Assembly (NCBI GenBank): GCA_010405405.1
Contig: MU004235.1
Location: 1,874,157 to 1,938,156 of the forward strand
Length of the DNA stretch: 64,000 bases
Reading direction: 5' to 3'
Origin: Microthyrium microscopicum
Lineage: Eukaryota > Ascomycota > Dothideomycetes > Microthyriales > Microthyriaceae
Position 1 is the stretch's first letter, and every line of letters starts with the position of its first letter. Below, piece after piece: positions 12,301 through 23,080 of the stretch. The notes below the pieces were generated by a model. The model made no database searches. It saw only the letters and a list, made by a program, of their open reading frames with translations, and was not told the origin of the DNA. The translations under genes were made by a program, and so were the position numbers.

Positions 12301-14746
12301 CTAGGCGGTATCAAAAAGATTGTTCTTTGATGAAATTTTGCGGAACTTGATCCAATTTGAGAGGATAGGGTCAGGGGCTACTTCAAGGCCTGGGAAGCTC
12401 TGGGCGAGATACTTGGTGATTTTCCGAGGAATGGATCGAGAATATCTGAACTTTAGCAGTTCCAATGTCCGGATACTAGGTGTTGGCTTCTTCCAGGCTA
12501 CATTGGTGGGTATGTGAGATGTGTCTACACCGCCCAATTTCAAGGTCTGTAGATGGGGACATTCGTAGCAGAGCCACACGACATCACTCAAGTCCAACGA
12601 CTGATGGAACATTGACGTATCATCACTTGTATCTTCATCGGAGTTCTCATGAGGGCTTCCGTCAAGATTTCTACGAGAGGTGTTTCCAGAGCCTCCACCG
12701 AATCTCTGATCAAAGGTCATTTCAGAGTCTCTGCCAGGGCTCTGTTCAGAATCATATACAGAGTTACCGTCGGAATCGTTGTCAGAATCATCAGAAGAAT
12801 CATCAGAAGAGTCATCAGAAGAATCATCAGAAGAATCATCGGAGGAATCATCAGGATTGACACCGGGGTCTTTCTGAGAAATATCAACGGAACCTTGGGC
12901 GAGACTATCATCTGAGCTTTCGTCAGAGCTTTCGTCAGAGCTTTCGTCAGAGCTTTCGTCAGAGCTGTCATCGGAGAAGGTGTGATTAGAGGTGTGATCA
13001 GAGATGTTTTTGCGGTTAGATCTCGAGTCTTTCTTCGCATTTTCAGCGGAGCTTTCATCGGAGCTTTCATCGGAGGTGTTATCTGAAATTTCATCGCGGC
13101 TTACTCTAGCGTCCGTCTTGGACTTCTCGGCGAAAGCTTCTTCAGAGCTTCCATCGGAGGTGTCGTCAGAGGTGTCATTGAAGCCTTCAAAGCCACCTGG
13201 CTCAGCGAAATTAGCATACCGCATGTAAGAATCCGAGTCGTTCTCATAGACGCTGGCGAAGCCCGTGTAATAGTCGTCGTCAAAATCGTTGTAAAGGCCC
13301 ATATGGAAGTCATCGTCAACATCACTATCAGAGTCATTATAAGTAACAGTCCTATTGTCGAGGCTGAGATGCTGTATGCAAGGAAGCGACTCAACGATAT
13401 ACTCCAGCAAAGGCCTATCCAATTGCCCAGTCAAGAATGGCAATACCCCGAGCGTTAGGTTGGTGAGTTTCGTGTGCCACGAAAGGAATTTCAGCAAAGA
13501 AGCTCTTGCGATCTGTTGCTGCTTGGAAGATGATGGCGAATGGCCTTTGAGAAGTTCGCCAACCAACGCAAAGCTTTGGAGCTGGCCGGAGCCTTCTGCC
13601 CAAACCAAAGCGTCAAAGAAGAGCGAGAATTCCTTGCACGTTGGAAGAGACAATTCTCTATCGGAGGGAGTATCGAGCTCGACACAGAGAACGCGAAGAG
13701 CATGAAGATTGGCCAGTTTTGGTAGAATGGTCGTTAGATGAGCCAACTTTGGGACAGTCATCGTCAGGCTTGTAAGATTCGGAAAGAAAGTTTCGAGGTT
13801 CTCAGCCACTTTGAGCCAATGTTGCGGCGAATCCATCTGGCATTTCAGCGACTGTAATGAGGATTTGGCAAGCGTAAGGAGAAGCTCTTCGTCCTCCAAG
13901 AAGGCGGGCACAACACCTAGATTGACGATGGATCGGTTTTCGATAAGTAGTATGAGATCTTTTCGTAGCATTCGTAAGTGCCCCGTGGTTGCTTCGAAAT
14001 TCAGTGAGTTGATGTTAGGCGCTGACGAAAAAAGGCTTTCTAGAAAGCTCTTTAGAGTGATGAAAGTTTCTTTGCGTCCCTCGTGGCGCCCATCTGAGTC
14101 GTTATGAGCCAGATCATCACTTGGCATACCGACTGAGGAAACATGCAAAGACTTGAGAGCTCCATTGAAGAGTTGTCTCACCGGAGATATGTCGCAGAAC
14201 AATCCCTGCTCAAGTTCAAGTTCTTGAAGTTTCGGGAACCAAGTCGTAGGATGGCGCCATTTAGCCATCTGGGTAAACACAGAAGCATGAACACGAGGGG
14301 TGGAAACGTCCCAGGCACTTTCATCTTCCGTCTCGTCGTAGGGGACGAGCGTACGAACGCACTCCGAATACATGTCGAACCGGATCCAGTCTTCCTCAAC
14401 CATATCTCGAGTAAATGTCTGCTTAGGGTTAGTGAGTGAAGGAATAACTCTCTTGAATGTCCAAGAATAATATGTGACTTACGATTTGTTTCTGCATATT
14501 TCCTCTCAAGCCAGTAATTTTACCATGATGGGTGGTGTTTGAGACTCCTTCATCTTTCCAGAGATCTGGTGGGAATGTCTTGATCAAGCATTCGAGCGAC
14601 TCAGCTTCTTGCCAAAGAAGTGGATAAGCCGATTCCCAGAACGCCTTGCAACAAAGACCAAAGGATTTGATACTCGCAAAGTCCTCATTTGTGATGTTCT
14701 CCAATATCAGCAACCGAATTTCGGCAATTCCAAGAGCGCGATGCAT
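12301..14746 (-). CDS. F-box/LRR-like protein, array copy 3, with long Asp/Ser repeat insertion
   Basis: At 793 aa this is the longest array member. Exons are 14746-14483 and 14418-12301, split by a 64-nt phase-0 intron (GTAAGT donor, AGCAG acceptor) between QKQI and TFTRDMVEEDW. The F-box region reads MHRALGIAEIRLLILENI, SFGLCCKAFWESAYPLLW and SLECLIKTFPPDLW. LRR-like blocks follow, as in copies 2 and 4 (VFTQMAKWRHPTTWFPKL, VVPAFLEDEELLLTLAKS). At about residues 447-695 the chain becomes almost entirely Asp, Ser, Glu, Asn and Thr, with tetrapeptide repeats SSDE and SSDD. The family's end block then resumes (DVVWLCYECPHLQTLKLGG) and runs to the usual C-terminus. In copy 4 the same loop is only about ten residues. 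The reading frame is open throughout. Confidence 0.78.
12605..13345 (-). repeat. coding minisatellite, 12-nt units (SSDE/SSDD)n in F-box copy 3
   Basis: The low-complexity part of copy 3 contains two clear 12-nt tandem blocks on the plus strand. At about 12,777-12,850 the unit is TCATCAGAAGAA, with variants. At about 12,915-12,968 the unit is TCAGAGCTTTCG. Around them lie decayed units with GAT/TCA codons. The 12-nt period keeps the frame, so copy number can change without breaking the gene. The two blocks use different serine codons (TCT/TCC against AGC), which points to separate expansions. Confidence 0.8.
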
Positions 14747-14871
14747 TTTGACTGATGGAGTGGTGTCTTTGACGAAGCAGTGATAGCGTTTATCGAATCC
14801 GATGGCAGGTAGAGATTACACTTCGCAAATGATGCGAGGGCAGATGTTGTGGTGAATGAGAGCAAGCTCTC

Positions 14872-14940
14872 TGATGAAGAATTAGTAGCGAAGTGCGCAA
14901 GCTCAAACTATTGAGTCTTTGATGAAGAATTAGTAGCGAA
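14872..14940. repeat. 21-nt direct repeat pair upstream of copy 3
   Basis: The string TGATGAAGAATTAGTAGCGA plus one more A occurs at 14872-14892 and again at 14920-14940. GCAAGCTC precedes both, so it is a tandem duplication of about 48 bp. Confidence 0.85.
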
Positions 14941-15022
14941 AATGAGGTTGTGTGGAGCGTTGACGCTCACCTGCTGACTGAAAGCGAAAAGATTATTGAG
15001 GGAAGGAGCGAGGCAAATAGCG

Positions 15023-15117
15023 CCTTCCTGTTCAGATGTTGGTCCATTGTGACTTCCTGTATAGGTTTAATCGCCCGTAGTCCCTTCCTGTTTGATGCTG
15101 GTCCATTGTGACTTCCT
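15023..15117. repeat. 35-nt direct repeat pair upstream of copy 3
   Basis: Two near-identical segments, 15023-15058 and 15083-15117, run from CCTTCCTGTT through GGTCCATTGTGACTTCCT and start 60 bp apart. The GTGACTTCC core also occurs upstream of copies 2 and 4, which suggests a shared upstream element. Confidence 0.8.
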
Positions 15118-15501
15118 CTTTTAGCCCTCCTCTATTTGATGCTGTAACCACCCATCGAGTGGCCACAACGCTCAATGTACTTCCACGGCTACAATCTATA
15201 AAGAAAGATAATCGAGTGTCTTGTTGCCAAAAGACGATGCTGATTTTCTCGACTGGTTATAGATAGTAATGGAAACTACCTCATCTTATATGTAGAAGCG
15301 GTAGTGGAAGCCATGGAACATGAGAGGCACATCATTTATTTTGCCTGTTCTGTCGATTGTTTGTGATTGTTCAATAGAAATACAATTGTAATAAGCATGA
15401 GCAGCACCAAGAAAACACGTCTGCGTAATCAAGGACTGCTCGTGGTATTGCTCCAGTCTGAGGTTTCCTCGTCCGGCCGGCTAAGCTCTTGCCCAGCAGA
15501 T

Positions 15502-17294
15502 TCATAGCAAAGGCTGTGATGTAGGAGTGATAGTGTCTGTCAAGGCTTTTTGGACGAAAACAATCCATTTGAACAGATGGTCCAAAGGACACGCTTGAAA
15601 ACCAGGGAACGTTCTGTCGAAATACCGGACAACTTGATCAACACGAGATTCCTTTAGCGGTAGTTGCCCAAGTCCCAAGCACCGGAGTGCAGGCATTCGG
15701 TCCCTCTCCACTGGGTTCGGGATTCGAGATAAATCGACACCTTCTAGGGTCAAGTTCTCCAGATCAGGGCATTGGAAGCAGAGCCAAACAATGTCATCCA
15801 AGGTAAGTAGTTGTGGCGGTTCTTCCCAGTCCTCATTCTCACATGTCTCTATCAATTCAAGATTCTGTACGCGGGATAGGAATGGAGCGATAAGCTCCAA
15901 GAAAGGCTTGTCTAGGCTCAGGGCTATCATCTCAAGGCGGAGAGTGATAAGCTGTGAATGACATGCCAGAAAATCCACCACTGAAGCTCTCAGACGAGCT
16001 TGTTCATGGTCCGAAGCAACAAAGTCCTCGGGGGGATCGGCCATTCCCGAAAGAACGAAGCCCCTAAGGCGGCCTTGTCCTTTGCTCGTCACCAAAGCAT
16101 CAAAGAGTAGGAGTAATTCTGCGTTTGTAGGTGCCGCGCACTCGACGTTCCAAGTAAAATCAAGGTCGATCCGGAGACGGGAGAGAGAAAAGCGGCTGGC
16201 TAGGTGTACTAAAATTTCGACTGCGTCCTTGAGCCTTGGGATTTTCATTGCTAGATTTGTAAGATTCTGGAAGAGTGGTCCAACATGATGGGCTACGTTC
16301 AACCAACTCTGTGATGAGCTTACGCAACAGTTGAGAAATTTCAATGGAGACTTTTCGAGTACGAATATGAGCTTTTCGTCTTCTAGTAATGCTGGGGATA
16401 TTCCTAGACTTGTAAGTTCATGGGTCTGCACGAGGGTAATCATCTGGCTTTGGAGTTGTTGCAAATGTGCCGATGTTGCCATGAAGTCCAGGCACTTGAT
16501 ATTTGGTGCTAGCCAGCATAAACCTTCCAAGAAGTTTTCCAACATAGCGAGGGTTTGGTCTCCTTGTTCTTCAATGCCATCGGTATCATCGGGGTCCATA
16601 TCTAGATTGATACCGGATACACCGACGGATTCGACAGTCAAGAAGACCAGACTGTTGTTGAAAAGATTTCGTAGATAGATTATGTCACAGAGCCATCCTT
16701 GGGGAACAACGATATCTGCAAGCCGTGGAAACCATGTTGAGGGGTGACGTGACCGGCTCATCCAGGCGAAAACATTGGCGTGGATTCGAGGAACTTCCTC
16801 GCTCCAAGGTCCAGCGTCTGGCACTTCCTCAAAAACGGTAAGCTTTTGAACACATTGGGAATATAGATCAAAGCGTGTCCAATCATCTTCTACCATCCTG
16901 CGTGAGAAGTTCTGGGTAGCTTTAGTAAGGTCGTACGAGTACGGAAGTGGCTAAAGATGAGCCAGTAATGACAAAGAGGTGTACTTACGATTTGCTTTCG
17001 CGAGTTACTGCCGGTGGAGATATTTTGGTCCCAGAAGTTGGCTTGATCTGCATTTTCAGGGAGCTCGTCTGTCCACAGCGTCGTCGGAAACGTCTTGATC
17101 AAACACTCAAGCGACGATGGTTCTCGCCACAGAACTGGATATGCTGCCTCCCAGAACAATTTGCAGCACAGGCCATAGGAGAGAAGCGAATGCTCTGGAA
17201 CTGTCAACGTCCGGCTGCCGTCTTCGAACGAGACATCCACTATGTGATTCAGAATTAGTAGCTGCAGCTCCGGGATAGCAAGAGCGCGATGCAT
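15502..17294 (-). CDS. F-box/LRR-like protein, array copy 4
   Basis: This 571-aa member best shows the family in its plain form. Exons are 17294-16989 and 16911-15502, with a 77-nt phase-0 intron (GTAAGT, ACCCAG) between SRKQI and NFSRRMVEDDWTRFD. The F-box region is MHRALAIPELQLLILNHI, LLSYGLCCKLFWEAAYPVLW and SLECLIKTFPTTLW. Exon 2 has the blocks IHANVFAWMSRSRHPSTWF, LRNLFNNSLVFLTVES, LTSLGISPALLEDEKLIFVL, VGPLFQNLTNLAMKIPRL and DDIVWLCFQCPDLENLTLEG, ending FKWIVFVQKALTD. It is an SCF substrate-adaptor candidate. The spaced leucines fit LRR-like folding, although no repeat fits a textbook LRR consensus. Confidence 0.78.
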
Positions 17295-18036
17295 GTTGGC
17301 GAATGCTGTAGAATTGAGAGCTGTAGTGATGGAGAAAAGATTTGATTTTGTGGTAGTTTTGGATTTCTTGGGCTGGCATGCTCGGAAGACGCATTTGGGA
17401 AGGCGCGACAGTGGCTACTGCCTGTTTTCCTATCGTGACTTCTACTCTAGGGAATATTAGGTATGCTACTAGGCTCCACCGACTGGGGTGCCGAATGTAC
17501 TAACAACGAACGTCTTGAAAGAATGCAATGTGAGGCATGCCATCGTTTGGAGAGGATGCTGGTAGCCGTCGCCATTGATGTGCTTGTACCAACGATCCTC
17601 CCTGAAATCAAGCGGTTGCTATCAAAGTGAGCTAGTTGAAGCTGAACTTAGAGGTTAACTGAAGCCGCGATCGCTGACAGAGCCCTGCCAGCAAAGGAGT
17701 AGATTGTTAGCATGACTTATTCATGACTCTCATCTCAAATGAGCGCATAACAAATGTGTCCATACCGATGGCTGTAACCACGTCCTTTGAAATATCGCAC
17801 TCAGCAAAGTATCCAAGCCTCCACGTCCTCTATGGTGAGAAGCGTGTCCATGATTGATTGCCTGCACTGGAAGAGGAACGATGTGATGTTGATGGAATTT
17901 TTCGAAATCAATTACTAAAGAAACTTTTGTATCAGTACACAGTACCTCCCGATTTGCCCATTGAATGATTAGTAGTAATACAAGAAATATTTTCTGTCCC
18001 CGCGCGCAAGCTAATTTCCAGAGCAGTTGTAAACGC
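17295..18036. other. intergenic, promoter region of copy 4
   Basis: It includes the start-proximal stretch GCATGTTGGCGAATGC, shared with copy 2 (GCATGTTGGCGAGTGC), and CCTATCGTGACTTC near 17420-17435. A 117-codon minus-strand ORF at 17730-18083 overlaps the end of copy 5 in another frame and is not supported. Confidence 0.55.
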
Positions 18037-20064
18037 TCATCGATCATGTGGACTAGCACTTGATTCAAATCCAGTATGACCAATCATGCAATTCAGGTTC
18101 CTTAAGGGAGTGAGCCTCAACAGAGGGAAACTCCTTCGCAGAAACCAGGCAAGATGTCCGAGCTGAAAATCATAGACCTCGGAGCCGTTAAGATCCAGAT
18201 GTCTAAGCATAGATGTCTTGTTTGTCTTTTCCAGGCCAGGTATGGTATGACAATCAATTTTGCCTAGAGTCAGGCTGCGTAGATCTGGGCACTGGCCACA
18301 AATTCTTACAACATCGCCGATATCTAGGGTGCACTTTTGTCTTCCGAGATCAAGAGATCGAACCTGAGATTTATTAGTGTATGATTCATGATACGCGAGC
18401 CAATGAACGCGCTGGGAGCCATCGAGTAAGATGGGAGCCACCGTGTTTTTGGTCTTATCGAAAGTCGACAAAAGCTGGGTTGACACAGGGGACTGAAAGC
18501 TTACCCGAGGAATGGATGCGATTATCATCTCAAGAAATGGTCGACTAAAAGGCTCGACAAATGGTCTTTCCATCCAGAGGACCACATCGGTGAGATTCGG
18601 GTGTGAATAGAGCGCTTTCCCGATCGTATAGGCAACGCGAAGTTGTTCGGCAGTCGGTCCTGTGGCGTGCGACCCTTCAATATGGCTCCTACGGCCGCTC
18701 CGAAAAGTTAGATTGCGCAGCTGACCATGGCCATCGGTCGCGAGTAATTCGAAGAAGTCCTCGTAGTCTTTGCTAGTAGAAGCTGTAAAGTGTGATGTAT
18801 CTTGTTCATAGGTCAATGAACGCAGAGAGTGTGGGTAAGCTATTCTACTTATGAGCCCAGTCAGCAAGCGCAGACTACGAGGCTTCACACTCAACTCAAT
18901 GAGACTAGGGAAGAGAGGCCTGGAATATGTTAGCATATGGTTGGATATGAAACCATGACACTTCCATCACGTTCGGTGGAATCCATAGCACTCGATTATA
19001 AACGCTTTACATGGGTGCCATCGAATGCGCGGGAACATACGAGAAGTTTTCCAGGTTCATCGGAGGTTGTCAATATCTTACCCAATGAGTGAAGCGGCGG
19101 AGACAAAGTCTGTCGAGTCTTTGAGCTCACAAGTTAGAGATGTCAGTGACGCCTCGGATATTGCTTGAATAAGTTCTTCTCCGTGTAGAGGTGCAAGAGA
19201 AATATCCAAGGTGGTCAAATTGGTTCGTGTTTGAAGGAGTGTAATGATTTGGTCCTCTAGGTTCTCAAGATCCTTGGGATCAACGACTAATCGCAACGTG
19301 GTCAAATTTGGCGCAGAGCGGCAAAGACTTTCCATAATAGTCTCGTTTGCATTGTAAGTCCAATTTATCCATTCTTTGACTCGAAGTGACATATCTTCGC
19401 CGCTGGCTTCATCTTCCAATTCTTCATCGTCGATACACAGGTTGGATGATTGGAGAAAAAACGACTTGACATTCCTATTGAAGAGAATGTGGATTGGTTG
19501 AACGTCAAAGGGCAATCCATCATAACTCTCAATGTGTTCCAGAGCCGGCAACCAAGTCGTAGGGCAGCGCCACGTAGCCATGTGGGTGAACACTGAGCTG
19601 TGAATTCGAGGAGTGGTAATGAGATCCGTATCTGCTTCCTCATGATCTCTATCGGAATATGGCGACTCGTATATGTGATGAAGTTCCAGCATTCGTACGC
19701 ATTGAGCATACATATCGAATCGGGCCCAATCCTGGGCAACCATGTCGCGTTTGAAGACGAATTGCTTTAGTAGCATACCTTGGTAAATGGAATCGTCTTC
19801 CTGCCAACCGGCGGGAAGAATTCGTGTTATCTCGACATCTTCCCAAAGGTCGGAAGGAAGTGTCTTAAGAAGGGATTCGAGGGAAGTTGCTTTGCTCCAG
19901 AGAAGAGGATAGACAACAAGCCAAAGACTTTTACAGCACAGCCCAAACGAGAACAATGTCAGATCTTGGTCATAACTGGGACGGTACGGTTTCTCGAATG
20001 TACCTTCAACCACATTTTCGAGGATCATCAATTGTATCTCGGGAATAGCGAGAGCACGATGCAT
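18037..20064 (-). CDS. F-box/LRR-like protein, array copy 5
   Basis: This 621-aa array member has exons 20064-19082 and 18919-18037. The start Met is that of MHRALAIPEIQLMILENV, although the frame is open further upstream; the paralogs fix this choice. The F-box region continues SFGLCCKSLWLVVYPLLW and SLESLLKTLPSDLW. The intron that splits copies 1-4 before the DDW.RFD motif is missing here: LLKQFVFKRDMVAQDWARFD reads straight through. Instead there is a private 162-nt intron (GTAAGA donor, GCTAAC branch, TTCCAG acceptor, phase 2) joining SLIG to PLFPSLIELSVKP, which aligns with VGPLFQNLTNLAMK of copy 4. The C-terminal part ends at FESSASPHDR. The role is as for the other copies. Confidence 0.75.
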
Positions 20065-20702
20065 GGTGACGGAAGATAAGTAAGTGATTTTGGCGGGCTG
20101 AATGCATATGCGAGCGAACTGACTGGACAGGCTGGGGATGAACAACTTGAACGGGCTCGATGTAGATCTTGATGCGAGTACTGTTGGCGGGCTGGATGCA
20201 GATGAGGGCGAGCTCAATAGGCAAGTTGAGGAAAAAAGAGGCCAGTTTCGATTTTTCAAGTTTTGGAGGTAACAGATTTGGGCGGGTTGAGTTTCCATAG
20301 TGACTGCCTCGTTTTAGGATCCAATGCGGTCGTGCCTTCCTTCAATTCATGCCGTTCTGTGTCGCGCCTTCCCTCAATTCATGCCGTTCTGTGTCGTACC
20401 TTCCATTCCAAGACGACAAAGTCTTGGCGCACTCCCATCAAGTGCGATATCCGCTACCACACCTTTTGAGAGCATGTTCTCGAGTATCCATTCTGCCAGT
20501 TCGACGGGAAAGAAAGGTGTCAAGGATAGAACGTAAATGGTGGGAGCCACATAACTCGATGGGAATTGCCATTTATTTCGTCGGCCGGACGGCGTGCATA
20601 GTATACCTGGGTTGTGATAAGTTCTACATGGTCCTTTGAACTTATCGAGAGCTGGCGAACGAAGATAACGAAAGTCGTGGTATGAGATACTACTCATGCA
20701 AT
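20065..20702. other. intergenic, promoter region of copy 5
   Basis: Apart from the 32-bp tandem duplication listed next and a CCATAGTGACTGCC stretch near 20295, resembling the GTGACTTCC element of other copies, nothing is recognised. Confidence 0.55.
20334..20396. repeat. 32-bp tandem duplication upstream of copy 5
   Basis: Two adjacent units, 20334-20364 and 20366-20396, share CAATTCATGCCGTTCTGTGT and differ at one base in the CCTTCC(T/C)TC stretch. The period is 32 bp. Confidence 0.85.
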
Positions 20703-22683
20703 TCAGTCGATATCCTCATCTTCCCTGACATGACCTCTCCCTCCCCATTCAAACCATCTCTTCCCGGCCACAATCACAAGCCTCGTCTCCACAACCCAGA
20801 GCCCAAGCATAACCATCTCTCTTATGGCTTCACAGACAACAACCTTGCCCACCAAACTTGCCACCGCTTTTATCGACATCCTCTCCGGCGCCGGATCCAA
20901 GAATCTCAGAAATCGCTCACTTCTTCCTATCGGTCCACTCGGCATCCCATGTGTATGCACCCACCAGCGTACCACCTGCGGCAGCAGCCACGCATCAATC
21001 GAGAGCAGACCCATCGAGCAGATGCTGCTAGTGACGATCGAGGCTAATCTCTTCTGCGGAAGCAGCGTGAGCGGTGTTTCACGACGGGTGCGAGCCCCGC
21101 GACGTCGACGCACGCGGTGGGTCGGTGGAGGGATCGTTTCGTAGTACTCAATGTTAAGTTGGGGCATAGGGCCGTCCGCAGACTCGACCTCGGTAATTCT
21201 GATGCTGTGATTTACTTCCTCGGGGTTGGAGTCGATCGGGGAGTTTGATGATGCGGAAGGAGGATTCACCCGAGCTGAAGATTGAGAAGCTGGAGGATCT
21301 TGTTGAGTGTTGGCTTGCGTGTTGTCTGGTGTTTGACTGGACGGCTCTGCTTGATGGGAAATTCCATCTGTTGATAGTGGGCCAAAGTCTAGTATCAAGC
21401 CCATAGGTGGCAAATCAGGCGCTGGAGTATTGACCGGCTGGTTGACAGTAGCAAAATTTTCCAGGTTCAATTCAAAACTACCAACTGGCAGGTCCGCGTT
21501 GGCTAAAGTTTCAAGAGCGTGGCCGGCAGTTCGTTCCTCGGGACGATGCGCATTCTGTTCCACATCTACAGGTATGGGCATTTCCGCGGTCGCGGGCGTG
21601 TAGCTTTCTTCTTCCTCTCCTGTGTATTGGAACATCTCTAGGATGAGCGGTCTTACAATCCGATGAAGAAGGTGAGTGTGAACAACTCGTCTAACGGCAC
21701 CTTTGTAGAAATACAGCCACATTGGTACACAGCTCATCTCGAACCGTAGTGGAAACACGGGGTTGAACGGATTGAAATCGTTTATATTTGGAAACATCTT
21801 GGACGTAGATATGAGACCGAGGGAATGGACTAATCCATGAAACCGAAGAGGGAAATCGACGAATTCGTAAAATATATGCAATCTGGAATATCAAATGAAT
21901 TAAGGTACTTGTCATAGTAGCAGGGAGAACACACCCAAATGACACGTTGGTCGTCAACGCTATCAGTTTTTGCCTCGTGCGGAGGTTAGATATCTTTGCA
22001 AGTATCATTCTAAAGATGAAATAGCAGGTTGCTGGTGCGAGTAATGGTGGTTGGCAGACCCTTTCCAGGAGGTTAGCAGGAGCTCCAGCAAATCCAAACA
22101 TCCACGGTCCAAAGAGGGTATAATCCTCGGCAACAGTATAGGCAAGGGTGTCTTCAGCTTTTGGAGGAAGTGCCTAGCCTGGGTCTTAGCATTGGTCGAA
22201 TCGAGTGGGAGTTGTTTGGTAAGAGACTTACTAGCAGTCGGCACATAACGTTTGATATCCAAGTCTCGGATAAACTTGAGATGATAATGCTAGCTAAGGT
22301 TGTAGGCACCAGTATCTCTTCCTCAGCACGAACGATTTGATGATCAATTTCGTCGTCAGTCTCTTCGGCACGTTCAACAACACCAAACACGCAAAGCACA
22401 TCATTGGCAGCTCGTCGTAACTCTCTGCCCATTTGCTGTGATCTCGGATTGATTGGTCGATTTCTTTCATCATATTGCTGAATATCTTCGGGATATTGGC
22501 CGTCTAAAAGTTCTATGGGACGCGAGCTACCGGTTGTGTTCGTGGATGTCAGAGTATCCCAGCCAGATTCCCATGGCGGTGACCAGATCGAGCGGCCCTA
22601 GAATAGTTAGTTAAACATGAACTTTACATAATAAAGAGCACGCTTACCCAGGCAAGGTTTTCTAGATACGGTAACCGGCCCAT
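20703..22683 (-). CDS. conserved fungal membrane protein of unknown function
   Basis: Four exons (22683-22648, 22597-22232, 22173-21935, 21882-20703) give 606 aa. All three introns keep phase, with GTAAGC, GTAAGT and GTGTGT donors and CTAG, CTAG and CCAG acceptors. The N-terminus reads MGRLPYLENLAW then GRSIWSPPWESGWDTLTSTN, a layout I recall from uncharacterised conserved proteins of filamentous ascomycetes. A middle region (LFGPWMFGFAGAPANLLERV, PLRFHGLVHSLGL) may contact membrane. A Pro/Ser/Gln-rich linker of about 150 residues follows. The C-terminal quarter has hydrophobic helices (SIKAVASLVGKVVVCEA, MVMLGLWVVETRLVIVAGK). No catalytic motif is seen. It is divergent from RRP9 with a 397-bp shared upstream region. 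Confidence 0.7.
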
Positions 22684-23080
22684 GATGAAGTTGTCACCGG
22701 TCGAGGTCGATGGATGGAGAGAGACGACGCGCCGTATTTGTACACATGGTTTGCGACTGTTCTATCGTGTCTGACATCACAACAATCACAGATCCTGGAA
22801 CGCAGACTGAAAGAACTTGTCAAACTGCACACGCGTGTTTGTTGGCAAGCGCCTCAAAGAAGATGCCCAGTATGATGTAGAGAAGGAAAGGAATATCATG
22901 ATTGGAAGTTAAGGCAAGAAGGGAGCTAACGCACGGCCCACAACGCCAAGATTTCGTGCAGTTCTTGTCCAATTTTTTTTTTGAAAGAGTTCGGCCCACC
23001 ACCACTCTTTTCCTACAAATCCGCCTTTTGCGCCTGCACTGCTACTTGCTTTTATTTCAGCAGAGAATCCAAGGCGCGTC
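22684..23080. promoter_or_regulatory. 397-bp divergent promoter region
   Basis: This lies between the starts of the membrane-protein gene (leftward) and RRP9 (rightward), so it must hold both promoters. It includes an eight-to-nine-base T run near 22973. No TATA box stands out. Confidence 0.55.

Larger units (their letters stand above)
14747..15501. other. intergenic, promoter region of copy 3 with short duplications
   Basis: This contains two local direct duplications, listed separately, and the block GGGAAGGAGCGAGGCAAATA followed by GCGCCTTCCTG near 15000-15030, which has counterparts upstream of copies 2 and 4. No gene is recognised. Confidence 0.6.

Noticed and set aside
12480-12915. Long plus-strand ORFs rich in His/Gln/Ile/Arg repeats
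   Set aside because: They are antisense readings of the 12-nt repeat in F-box copy 3, which keeps several frames open.
17730-18083. 117-codon minus-strand ORF
   Set aside because: It overlaps the end of copy 5 in another frame and has no recognisable features.
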